NCBI GenBank assembly: GCA_963530615.1
Contig: CAUSDX010000003.1
Location: 1 to 64,000, forward strand
Reading direction: 5' to 3'
DNA length: 64,000 nt
Source of the DNA: JABCPE02 sp963530615
Lineage (GTDB): Bacteria; Bacteroidota; Bacteroidia; Flavobacteriales; Weeksellaceae
Position 1 is the first letter of the stretch, and each line of letters begins with the position of its first letter. The notes beneath the pieces were generated by a model, which ran no database searches, was not told the DNA's origin, and saw only the letters and a program-made list of their open reading frames with translations. Below are positions 1 to 7,712 of this stretch, one piece after another. The translations under genes and the position numbers were made by a program.

Positions 1-54
1 CTGCGACCTCTTGGTCCCAAACCAAGCGCGATGACCGGGCTACGCTACACCCCG
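1..54 (-). tRNA. tRNA-Pro (TGG), 3' part cut by window edge
   Basis: On the minus strand the 5' acceptor arm CGGGGTG starts at 54. A D-arm with the GCG/CGC pair follows, then a five-pair anticodon stem (CTTGG/CCAAG) around the loop TTTGGGA, giving anticodon TGG at 17-19. The T-arm and 3' acceptor lie beyond the window. It follows the tRNA-Ser gene by 17 nt in the same direction, so both are probably one transcript. Confidence 0.9.
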
Positions 55-71
55 AGAATACATATTAATTG

Positions 72-156
72 CGGAGGGTAAGGGATTCGAACCCTTGCGA
101 CACTTTCGCGTCGACAGTTTAGCAAACTGCTCCGTTAACCACTCCGGCAACCCTCC
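72..156 (-). tRNA. tRNA-Ser (GCT)
   Basis: A full class II tRNA of 85 nt. Acceptor arms GGAGGGT (156-150) and ACCCTCC (79-73) pair, with discriminator G at 72. The anticodon loop TTGCTAA at 125-119 gives anticodon GCT, reading AGC/AGU. A long variable arm precedes a T-arm with the TTCGAAT loop. The CCA end is not encoded. Confidence 0.95.
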
Positions 157-204
157 TCTCTATATAATTTTATATTAAGAACCCCCTTCTCTGTATTTGC
201 TCTG

Positions 205-234
205 CAAAGGTAGTAGTTTTTTTTAAATTGCCAA
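205..234 (-). promoter_or_regulatory. Promoter of the Ser-Pro tRNA operon
   Basis: On the minus strand TTG (234-232), 19 nt, then TACCTTTG (212-205). This matches the Bacteroidota -33/-7 consensus with ideal spacing. It sits about 50 nt before the tRNA-Ser 5' end. Confidence 0.75.
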
Positions 235-256
235 ATTTTTTTTGATTTTTTTTTCA

Positions 257-264
257 TATTTTTG
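257..264 (+). promoter_or_regulatory. -7 element TATTTTTG before the amidase gene
   Basis: TATTTTTG matches TAnnTTTG. Initiation would fall near 271, downstream of a possible in-frame TTG codon at 262 and upstream of the ATG at 295, so it favours the ATG as start. No well-spaced TTG -33 box is seen. Confidence 0.5.
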
Positions 265-294
265 GAAATAATTTTTAAACATTACCTCAATATT

Positions 295-1293
295 ATGTAC
301 AAAATATTTTATATCAGCAGTTTAGGACTATTATTTTCTTGTACTCCTCAAATACAAGTTATTACCTCTCACTCTTCAAATACTCAACCATTAAAAATAG
401 AAAAAAAAGAAGAAAAAAAATCAGAAATCATTCATATAGGAAAAGAAGATTTTTATAAAATAAATATCGCTGATATATCTAAAAATAATAACACTATTAG
501 TTGGGGATCTATTGTAAGTGCCCAACCTAAAAACTATAAAATAATTAAAACCCACTTCCCTTCTTTAGGACAAAATTTTCGCCAGCGTTTTCTTATTCTT
601 CATTATACTGCCTTAAATAACGAAAAATCTTTAAATATCTTAACTCAGCAATCTGTAAGCTCTCATTATTTGGTCAATGATTTACCCGATGATGAAATTT
701 ACCAACTCGTAGATGAAAATAAAAGAGCTTTTCATGCTGGACTAAGTTATTGGAGAAATAATACTGGACTAAATGATAATTCTATCGGAATTGAAATAGT
801 TAACACTGGTTATACTGTGAATAAATCTGGAAATAGACAGTTTTATGAATTTCCTGAATATCAATACCAAAAAGTTGCCGCTTTGGTAAAAGATATTGTA
901 GATAGATACATGATTCCACCCACACATGTTTTAGGACACTCTGACATTGCTCCCAGTAGAAAACAAGACCCAGGTCCTCTTTTTCCTTGGAAAAGACTCT
1001 ATGATGAACACAAAATAGGTATGTGGTATGATGAAAACACGAAACAAAACCTCTGCAAGATAACCTCTGAAGAAGTTTCTTATCTATATAATAACCGTAA
1101 TTTTATTAGTGAAATTCAAGAGCAATTCAAAGATTTTGGATATGAAATACAAATTACAGGAAAATGGGACAAACAAACTCAAAAAGTAATAGAAGCTTTT
1201 CAATTTCATTTTAGACCCAATAATTATAATGGAATTTTAGATGGAGAAACTCTAGCTATCTTAAAAGCTTTACTCATTAAATATCCTAAATAA
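295..1293 (+). CDS. N-acetylmuramoyl-L-alanine amidase lipoprotein, AmiD type
   Basis: It is predicted to cleave the amide bond between MurNAc and the stem peptide of peptidoglycan, anchored at the inner face of the outer membrane. From ATG 295 the protein has 332 residues: a lipoprotein signal ending in LLFSC (Cys16), an Amidase_2 domain at about 90-240, and a C-terminal peptidoglycan-binding domain at about 260-330. The Zn ligands are visible as His103 (HYTA), His215 (GHSD) and Asp225 (KQDPGP). An upstream TTG at 262 would add 11 residues, but the lipobox position and the -7 element favour the ATG. It stands alone between the divergent tRNA operon and a small membrane protein. Confidence 0.85.
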   Translation: MYKIFYISSLGLLFSCTPQIQVITSHSSNTQPLKIEKKEEKKSEIIHIGKEDFYKINIADISKNNNTISWGSIVSAQPKNYKIIKTHFPSLGQNFRQRFLILHYTALNNEKSLNILTQQSVSSHYLVNDLPDDEIYQLVDENKRAFHAGLSYWRNNTGLNDNSIGIEIVNTGYTVNKSGNRQFYEFPEYQYQKVAALVKDIVDRYMIPPTHVLGHSDIAPSRKQDPGPLFPWKRLYDEHKIGMWYDENTKQNLCKITSEEVSYLYNNRNFISEIQEQFKDFGYEIQITGKWDKQTQKVIEAFQFHFRPNNYNGILDGETLAILKALLIKYPK

Positions 1294-1305
1294 TTTAGAA
1301 ATATG

Positions 1306-1313
1306 TATTTTTG
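1306..1313 (+). promoter_or_regulatory. -7 element TATTTTTG
   Basis: A TAnnTTTG match just after the amidase stop codon and 15 nt before the next ATG, giving a leader of only about 10 nt. Confidence 0.5.
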
Positions 1314-1328
1314 CAAAAAAAATAATTT

Positions 1329-1637
1329 ATGGCAACCGATAAAAAGGACGAAAAATTTATTCAATATTGGGAGAATATCATGCAATTAGGCAGACTTCCC
1401 TACTCCCTTATTTATGGCTTTATAGCAGGTTTTTTTCTGTTTGTATTAACCAATTTTGCTTACTATTTGTTTACCGATGAAACTTTATTACATCTTAATT
1501 GGGACAGTTTTTTATCGGCTCTTATTTGTTATTTGATTGGTGTTTTCATATTCTATGTTCCCGCATGGAATGTTAATTCTTTTAAATACCATGTTATTTT
1601 AAAAAGAAAAACTAAAAGTAAATCTAAAAAGAAATAA
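1329..1637 (+). CDS. Small two-helix membrane protein, function unknown
   Basis: I do not recognise this 102-residue protein. It has a charged N-terminus, then two strongly hydrophobic segments at about residues 25-48 and 61-83, joined by a short acidic and polar loop, and ends in a lysine-rich tail (KRKTKSKSKKK). By the positive-inside rule both ends should face the cytoplasm. It has its own -7 element 15 nt upstream and a terminator right behind it, so it is probably a single-gene unit. Coding is supported by the clean frame, the promoter and terminator brackets, and base composition like its neighbours. Confidence 0.65.
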   Translation: MATDKKDEKFIQYWENIMQLGRLPYSLIYGFIAGFFLFVLTNFAYYLFTDETLLHLNWDSFLSALICYLIGVFIFYVPAWNVNSFKYHVILKRKTKSKSKKK

Positions 1638-1642
1638 AATTA

Positions 1643-1671
1643 AATACTATCCAGAAGGATAGTATTTTTTT
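1643..1671 (+). terminator. Intrinsic terminator after the small membrane protein
   Basis: A ten-pair stem AATACTATCC/GGATAGTATT with loop AGAA, followed by five or more T. It lies between convergent genes and may act weakly on mtnN too. Confidence 0.75.
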
Positions 1672-1677
1672 AACTCC

Positions 1678-2364
1678 TTAAAAACTTTTTATCAACTCTA
1701 TATTCATCTCTGCCGAAAGTCTCCCCGCATTTTCTACAAAAGTATCATAGGAAACTGTATCTCCTTCTCCTGCATTATCTGAAATTACACGAAGCATTAA
1801 AAATGGAGTATTCATTAAATGACAAGTTTGAGCAATAGCACTAGCTTCCATTTCTACCGCCAAAGCTTGAGGAAACTTTTCTTCTATCCATGTTTTTCTA
1901 ACGCTATCACTAATAAAAGAATCCCCACTTACAACCATACCTGTTCTAATTTGTTCTGTATATTTTAGACAATGCTTTCGTGCTTTTTCAAGCCAATTTT
2001 CATCAGATAAAAATGAAGAAGGCATCTTAGCTTGCTGTCCTAATTCATAACCAAAAGCTGTAACATCTACATCATGATGACGAACCTCTGTTGCTAATAT
2101 AATATCATAAACTTTGGTATCTTTCAAACCTCCTGCCGTTCCTGTATTAATTAACAATTCAGGCTGATAATTCTGAATCAAAAGTGCTGTTCCTACTGCT
2201 GCACTTACCTTCCCTATCCCCGATAACAATACTACTACATCATGATTTCCTATTTTACCTTCATGAAAAGTAAAACCATGGAATACTTTATCCTTTCTAT
2301 CTTGCAATATTTCTCTGAGCAACTCTACTTCTACTTCCATTGCCCCTATAATACCTATTCTCAT
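1678..2364 (-). CDS. mtnN: 5'-methylthioadenosine/S-adenosylhomocysteine nucleosidase
   Basis: It cleaves MTA and SAH (and 5'-deoxyadenosine) to adenine and the ribose derivative, linking methyl-group recycling and methionine salvage. The 228-residue length is typical. The N-terminus MRIGIIGAMEVEVELL carries the Glu12 equivalent. NTGTAGGL is the ribose/phosphate-site loop, and VEMEAS and RVISDNAGEGD contain the purine-site Glu and the catalytic Asp. It is a lone gene with a TATTTTTG element 32-39 nt upstream. Confidence 0.93.
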   Translation of the reverse strand: MRIGIIGAMEVEVELLREILQDRKDKVFHGFTFHEGKIGNHDVVVLLSGIGKVSAAVGTALLIQNYQPELLINTGTAGGLKDTKVYDIILATEVRHHDVDVTAFGYELGQQAKMPSSFLSDENWLEKARKHCLKYTEQIRTGMVVSGDSFISDSVRKTWIEEKFPQALAVEMEASAIAQTCHLMNTPFLMLRVISDNAGEGDTVSYDTFVENAGRLSAEMNIELIKSF

Positions 2365-2395
2365 TTTTTATTTATATAAATATTTATTCCTTGTC

Positions 2396-2403
2396 CAAAA
2401 ATA
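2396..2403 (-). promoter_or_regulatory. -7 element of mtnN
   Basis: TATTTTTG on the minus strand (CAAAAATA on the plus strand), about 25 nt before the likely mRNA leader and the ATG. It partly overlaps the T-run of the upstream gene's terminator. Confidence 0.5.
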
Positions 2404-2404
2404 C

Positions 2405-2444
2405 AAAAAATCTGATAGTGAATATCACTTATCACTACCAGATT
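2405..2444 (-). terminator. Terminator of the TonB receptor gene
   Basis: On the minus strand a twelve-pair stem AATCTGGTAGTG/CACTATCAGATT (one G-U pair) is followed by TTTTTT. It lies 40 nt past the receptor stop codon. Confidence 0.8.
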
Positions 2445-2484
2445 AAATTAAAAATTTAATTTACACTAAACTATAAAAACCACA

Positions 2485-4782
2485 TTAGAAATTATATCTC
2501 ACATTGAACATTACATTTCTAGGAGCTCCAGGGAATAAACGAGGATAATTATATGCTCCTAACCAATATGTTTTATTAAATAGATTATTCACATTTAGAG
2601 AGAGTTGCATATTTCCTAATTTATAATATGCCGCCACATCAAATGTCGCATAAGATGGAAGCACTAAATCTCGCTCTTGCCATGAAATCTTTTTACTCAC
2701 ATAGTTCATCCCAACACCTGCCCCAAAGTCTTTCAAGAAGCCTTCTTTGATGTCATATCTTGACCAGAAATTAAACATATTTTTCGGAGCATTGGTCTTT
2801 TGATAAGTAGTTCCATCTGCATAGGTAAGTTTAGAATCATTGAACGCATAACCTACATTAACCATCCAATTTTTAGTAACTCTTCCCATTAAATCCACTT
2901 CAAAACCTCTGTTTCGCTCCTTCGCTCCTTCGGACATGAGTTCATCAATCGCTCCATTATATTTTCTGTCATCATAAGTCAAAACATTATTTTGTTTAAT
3001 GCTATAAAATGCCACATTAGCATGTAATTTACCATCTAACCACTCTGTTTTAGCACCTACTTCATACATTTTGGTAGTTCGCGGATTATATGGAGCTTTT
3101 ACATAAACCATTTTATTTTCAGTATCACTCCAAGCCTGTCTGAAACCATTATATCCTAAATAAGCATCCGTCTGCATTTGGAAACCTTCTATGTATGATG
3201 CATAAGCATTAACATTTTTAGTAGCTTTATACATCAACCCAGCTCTGAATAGCAACTTATTCTTTCTCGTGGTAGTTTCATTATTTCGTTTGTAATAATT
3301 TTTATCCACATACCACTCATGGCGAAGTCCTAAATTAACGATTAACTTATTCCAAAGCTCCATTTGATTCATCACATACCCTGCATTAGTCATGAAATAA
3401 AGCGGGTCTGTGGCTACATTCACATTCATATTAAAATCAGCAGGATTTACATAATGATGAGTATCATTCCCACTCAAATCCCAATGAGGAACATTTGGCA
3501 CAGGGTTTCCTTGTGCATCCATTACATAAAGACTTGCCCGGGAAGCACTATATGAATTTCTAATTCCTCCTGCTACGGTTTTATATCCTCTTGCCGTTCT
3601 ATAACCACTATTTCCTAATTCAAAAGTGATAACATCATATCCCAATACAGATTTATTTTTGATTTTATCACCTATTTTCCAATCATAATTGAGATAAGCA
3701 TTAAAATTATCGGTATAATAATTCGTATAACGCTGAACATATCTCATCTGCACCTTGTCATACATAAGGCTTCCATCTCCTCTTCTACCAAAATTATTAT
3801 CGGTTCTAAGTTCCACTAAATCTTCATTCCATCTATGCTTCATGTATGCCATATTCAGACTCAAATTATCGGTAAATTTATGTGTAAAATTTGCCATAAA
3901 ATTCAAATCCAAAGTCTTATTATAATCATTAAGAGCCCCGATAGCATATGAGATAGGCGTTGCATGTAGAGAAGGTGCAGTCCCTGGAGTATAGAAAATC
4001 GGCTGTCCTCTATCTAATCTATTATTATTATCCGTTAATACAAACTCAAAACTTATACTCGTTCTGTCATTCGGAACATAGGCAATTGTAGGTGCTATTT
4101 GGTACGCTTTCTTAAATTGTAGGTGTCTGAATGATTTTCCATTCTCATAACCTACATTCAAACGATATAACAATGTTTTCTCCTTATTGATAGGTCCTGT
4201 AAAATCCAATGAACCAACTATCGTTCCCCAACTTCCTACTCCAAAATTCACCTCTTTTCTATTCGTTTTCAAAGGTTTTTTCGTTACGATGTTAATAGTC
4301 CCTCCCGCATCAGTACTGGAAAAAGTCATACTCGCAGGGCCTTTTATCACCTCTACCCTCTCTACATTCATCATCATTGGCTGACTAAACAAAATATGAG
4401 AAGTCGCCATACCATTGATCATTCTATTCTCCCTGTAAGTATTCTCTTGCTTCACCCCACGAATCGCATAGTCATTATAGAAACTCGCTTGCGTTACCCC
4501 ACTCACATTTTTCACCACATCTCCTAATCTTGTAATCCCTCTATCAGCTATTAATTCTTTTGTTACAGTAGTAATTGCTTGAGAAACCTCCATATTCTTC
4601 AATGCAATTTTAGAAGCAGAAAAAGAATAATCACTATTATAATCTTTTCTCGCTCTACCTACAAGCTCTACTGTTTGTAAAACTTTTTCATTATTTACTT
4701 CAACACTATCTTTTGCTTTTTCTTGTGAAAACCCTGCTACAGATAGCAACAAACTTGATACTAATAAAACTCTCTTGTTCAT
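2485..4782 (-). CDS. TonB-dependent siderophore receptor 1
   Basis: An outer-membrane gated channel, most like FhuA/FecA-type ferric-siderophore receptors. It has 765 residues: signal peptide (MNKRVLLVSSLLLSVAGFSQ), plug domain at about 60-170 with RVEVIKGPASMTFSS and GGTINIVTKKP, then a 22-strand barrel ending in the terminal aromatic signal FNVRYNF. It is a clear paralogue of the receptor at 57442-59676, sharing the N-terminus, plug motifs and C-terminal tail almost residue for residue. A match to the -33/-7 consensus and a strong terminator bracket it as a single gene. Regulation by iron is likely for the family but no Fur box was recognised. The ligand is unknown. Confidence 0.9.
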   Translation of the reverse strand: MNKRVLLVSSLLLSVAGFSQEKAKDSVEVNNEKVLQTVELVGRARKDYNSDYSFSASKIALKNMEVSQAITTVTKELIADRGITRLGDVVKNVSGVTQASFYNDYAIRGVKQENTYRENRMINGMATSHILFSQPMMMNVERVEVIKGPASMTFSSTDAGGTINIVTKKPLKTNRKEVNFGVGSWGTIVGSLDFTGPINKEKTLLYRLNVGYENGKSFRHLQFKKAYQIAPTIAYVPNDRTSISFEFVLTDNNNRLDRGQPIFYTPGTAPSLHATPISYAIGALNDYNKTLDLNFMANFTHKFTDNLSLNMAYMKHRWNEDLVELRTDNNFGRRGDGSLMYDKVQMRYVQRYTNYYTDNFNAYLNYDWKIGDKIKNKSVLGYDVITFELGNSGYRTARGYKTVAGGIRNSYSASRASLYVMDAQGNPVPNVPHWDLSGNDTHHYVNPADFNMNVNVATDPLYFMTNAGYVMNQMELWNKLIVNLGLRHEWYVDKNYYKRNNETTTRKNKLLFRAGLMYKATKNVNAYASYIEGFQMQTDAYLGYNGFRQAWSDTENKMVYVKAPYNPRTTKMYEVGAKTEWLDGKLHANVAFYSIKQNNVLTYDDRKYNGAIDELMSEGAKERNRGFEVDLMGRVTKNWMVNVGYAFNDSKLTYADGTTYQKTNAPKNMFNFWSRYDIKEGFLKDFGAGVGMNYVSKKISWQERDLVLPSYATFDVAAYYKLGNMQLSLNVNNLFNKTYWLGAYNYPRLFPGAPRNVMFNVRYNF

Positions 4783-4815
4783 AAAATTTAATATCTTTTA
4801 ACAATTTTCGTGGCA

Positions 4816-4846
4816 CAAAGATATATTTTTTTAATATTATTAACAA
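4816..4846 (-). promoter_or_regulatory. Promoter of TonB receptor 1
   Basis: Minus strand: TTG (4846-4844), 20 nt, TATCTTTG (4823-4816). Same layout and similar spacer as the promoter of the paralogue at 59705-59736. Confidence 0.75.
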
Positions 4847-4940
4847 ATTTAACCAATAAAATTTTAAATATTTTTATCAATCCTTCCAATATTTTCCTTC
4901 ATCTTATTACTTCAATTAGTATTAAAAAATCTTTTTTTCT

Positions 4941-4948
4941 TAACTTTG
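4941..4948 (+). promoter_or_regulatory. -7 element TAACTTTG before the alkaline phosphatase
   Basis: A TAnnTTTG match 24 nt before the ATG. I do not see a TTG at the expected -33 position, and I recognise no Pho box. Confidence 0.55.
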
Positions 4949-4972
4949 TTAAAATTTATAATTTTATAAAAA

Positions 4973-6388
4973 ATGAATAGACGAGATTTCCTTAAAAGAA
5001 GTTCTTTAGCAACTATGGGCGGACTATTACTCACACCTTTTGGAGCTAAAGCTAACATGATTGCCGAAGAGTTCAAAGGTAAAAAAGCCAAAAATATTAT
5101 TTTTATGGTTAGTGATGGAATGAGCGTAGGTACGATGATAATGGCAGATATTTTTTTAAAAAGAAAGAATGGAAAAAGTTCTAATTGGGTTGGACTTTAC
5201 GAGGATAATTTAGTCCAAAGAGCTGTAATGGATATGGCATCTGCAAGTTCTATTGTTACAGACTCTGCTGCTGCGAGTTCTTCTTGGGGAGGAGGAGCAA
5301 GGGTAAATAATGGCAGTCTCAATGTAAGCCCCGATGGAAAAGAAAACATGCCGATTCTTCAAAAATTCAAAAAAGCAGGAAAGAAAGTTGGCTGTGTTAC
5401 CACTGTTCCCGTTACTCATGCTACACCTGCTGGTTTTTCTGTAGTAAGCAAAACCAGAAGTTCACAAGATAAAATTGCTGAAATCTATTCTGATTTAGGC
5501 TTTGATGTAATGCTTGGAGGCGGTAGAAAATACTTTGATAAAGATGTAAGAAAAGATGGTAAAGATATGTATCAAATATTTGAAAACAAAGGATATAGCA
5601 TTGTAAAATCAAGAAATGAAATGCTAGAAGCTCCTAAAAATAAACCTATTTTAGGAACTTTCGACCTTGATGCTATCCCTTACACTATAGACCATCAACA
5701 AAACGAAATCTCAAAAAAAGAAATCCCTACTCTGGCAGAAATGGCTCAAAAAGCAATCAATCAAATGAAAGACCATCAACAAGGTTTTGTGCTACAAATA
5801 GAGGGAGGAAAGGTAGATTGGGCAGCTCATGCTAACGACATTTCTGCATTATTATTTGACCAAATTGCTTTTGATGAAACTGTAAAAGTAGTAATGGATT
5901 TCGCTAAAAAAGATCAAAACACATTGGTAGTAATTACCAGTGACCATGGTAATGCTAACCCTGGATTGATTTACGGAAAAAATTGTAATGATAATTTTGA
6001 TTCTTTACAAAAATTTACACAAACTAACGAATGGATTCTACAAGGAATAACCCCTTCTGATAGCCCATCTATGATTAAAGAAAGAATTGCCCAAGCATGT
6101 GGAGGATGGCAAATCTCCGATGACCAAGCAAAAGAACTATTATCCTACTACACAGGATTAAAAAATGAAGACCAAGGTTGGTATAATTTTAGGAAACTTC
6201 CTTTTAAAGCCCTTTCTGAAATGCAACAAGAAAGAACATCTGTAGGCTGGATTAGCATGGACCACTCCTCAGATTATACAGAACTTGCAATGTATGGACC
6301 TGGTAGCGAAAATCTAAAATCTTTTATTAAAAATACCGATATGCATACTTTCCTACTCCATGCAGCTCACATAGAAAATAAATTTTAA
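4973..6388 (+). CDS. Alkaline phosphatase, Tat-exported
   Basis: It releases phosphate from phosphomonoesters in the periplasm or at the surface. The 471-residue protein begins with a twin-arginine signal (MNRRDFLKRSSLATMGG...AKA). The metal site begins with FMVSDGMS, the nucleophile serine is in VTDSAAASS, and the metal ligands continue in GGKVDWAAHAND, TSDHGN and the C-terminal MDHSSDYTELAMYGPGS. This is the complete PhoA-superfamily set. It is transcribed alone with a terminator directly after the stop codon. Phosphate control is plausible but not seen in the sequence. Confidence 0.9.
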   Translation: MNRRDFLKRSSLATMGGLLLTPFGAKANMIAEEFKGKKAKNIIFMVSDGMSVGTMIMADIFLKRKNGKSSNWVGLYEDNLVQRAVMDMASASSIVTDSAAASSSWGGGARVNNGSLNVSPDGKENMPILQKFKKAGKKVGCVTTVPVTHATPAGFSVVSKTRSSQDKIAEIYSDLGFDVMLGGGRKYFDKDVRKDGKDMYQIFENKGYSIVKSRNEMLEAPKNKPILGTFDLDAIPYTIDHQQNEISKKEIPTLAEMAQKAINQMKDHQQGFVLQIEGGKVDWAAHANDISALLFDQIAFDETVKVVMDFAKKDQNTLVVITSDHGNANPGLIYGKNCNDNFDSLQKFTQTNEWILQGITPSDSPSMIKERIAQACGGWQISDDQAKELLSYYTGLKNEDQGWYNFRKLPFKALSEMQQERTSVGWISMDHSSDYTELAMYGPGSENLKSFIKNTDMHTFLLHAAHIENKF

Positions 6389-6390
6389 TA

Positions 6391-6420
6391 AAAAATCCTC
6401 CAAAAAATGGAGGTTTTTTT
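6391..6420. terminator. Bidirectional terminator
   Basis: A CCTCCA/TGGAGG stem flanked by A-run and T-run between the convergent phosphatase and glycosyltransferase genes. Confidence 0.75.
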
Positions 6421-6425
6421 TTATT

Positions 6426-7712
6426 CTAACTTTCTAATATTTGTACTAATTTATTGGTTAAACTTTTGCGAGAGTATTGCTGTATTTTTTCTTGTCTAAA
6501 AATTGAAATTCCTTGCCTCCAATTTTGATATTGCTCCCAAATAAATATCTTCACTTCCTCCATTTCACCATAAGTAAAATGTACCCCAGTTTGAGTTTCT
6601 TCAATAATTTTCGAAACATCTCCCTCTTTTGGTCCAAAAGAAATTATCTGCTTTTTCGTTGCCAAATATTCAAATAACTTCCCCGGTATAATTCCTTTTG
6701 AGGTTTCTTTATTGAAATTTGTAATCAATAGAATATTAGATTTATTCATTTCCTCCAATGCTTCATTATGAGATAGATACCCCAAATTTTTCACTGATTT
6801 CCCCAATGATAATCCCATAATATTTTCTAAAATCTTATCATCTATTTTACCTACAAATTTCAATTCAAAATCACTCGCAAACTCTGAATTTTCTTCTATC
6901 AAATCATTCAATGCTTGCCAAAGATTTTTAGGGTTGCGAAGCTGTTCCAAAACTCCGATATAGCTCAAAGTAAATTTTTCTGTTTTCACCAAAATATTTG
7001 AACAATCTTCCTCATCAAAACCATTTGTAATACAGATGGCATTTGCTCCTTTTTTATTAAAATTATCTGCATCAGTATAACTCGTTGCTAAGGTAACATC
7101 CGCATTTTCAAAAACTTTTTGTTCTAATTCTCGGTGCTTTCTATCGGCCCACTTGGTTAATTTCAAATGTTTATAATATGAAATTTCCGTCCATGGGTCA
7201 CGGAAATCCGCCATCCACTTCAAATAAGGAAATTCCTGCTTCAATCCCAAACCTATTAAATGTAAAGAATGAGGCGGACCAGTGGTAACTAAAACATCTA
7301 TATCATTCTCTTTTAAATACTTTTTCAAATATTTTATCGATGGTTGTACCCAAAAAATACGAGCATCAGGAATAAAAAAATTTCCCCTTATAAAAATAGA
7401 AAATTTAGATAAAAAAGATTGATTTTCTCCAATATCAAACTGCCCAGCCTTAAATTTCTTGTTACTTTTACTAAATTTTTCTGCCCAGCGATAAGGTTCC
7501 CAAATTTTTGTTTTAATTACTTCCAAATCTTGCGAAACTTCTCCCTCTAAAGATTCATCTATTAAAGGATAATTTGGATTTTCAGGGATAAAAAGTGTAG
7601 GTTGCCAACCGAATTGAGGCAAATATTTTACAAATTTCAACCACCGTTGGACGCCTGGCCCTCCCGCAGGAGGCCAATAATAAGAAACGATTAAAATGCG
7701 TTTTGACCTCAT
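6426..7712 (-). CDS. Glycosyltransferase, GT4-like fold (GT-B)
   Basis: It probably transfers a sugar from a nucleotide donor during surface polysaccharide or glycoprotein assembly. Its 428 residues form two Rossmann-like halves. The N-terminal half opens with RILIVSYYWPPAGGPGVQR, the acceptor-side motif of GT4 enzymes. The C-terminal half has the donor-side stretch GIIPGKLFEYLATKKQIISF. The start codon overlaps the stop of the upstream YfhO gene by four bases (ATGA), so the two are translationally coupled. Donor and acceptor cannot be told. Confidence 0.8.
   Translation of the reverse strand: MRSKRILIVSYYWPPAGGPGVQRWLKFVKYLPQFGWQPTLFIPENPNYPLIDESLEGEVSQDLEVIKTKIWEPYRWAEKFSKSNKKFKAGQFDIGENQSFLSKFSIFIRGNFFIPDARIFWVQPSIKYLKKYLKENDIDVLVTTGPPHSLHLIGLGLKQEFPYLKWMADFRDPWTEISYYKHLKLTKWADRKHRELEQKVFENADVTLATSYTDADNFNKKGANAICITNGFDEEDCSNILVKTEKFTLSYIGVLEQLRNPKNLWQALNDLIEENSEFASDFELKFVGKIDDKILENIMGLSLGKSVKNLGYLSHNEALEEMNKSNILLITNFNKETSKGIIPGKLFEYLATKKQIISFGPKEGDVSKIIEETQTGVHFTYGEMEEVKIFIWEQYQNWRQGISIFRQEKIQQYSRKSLTNKLVQILES

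Noticed and set aside
262..294. Extended amidase start at TTG 262
   Set aside because: It overlaps the -7 element and would put 11 residues before a normal lipoprotein signal.
3364..3555. Short open frames opposite the TonB receptor and many other long genes
   Set aside because: They are antisense or out-of-frame shadows of well-supported genes, without promoters or recognisable domains.
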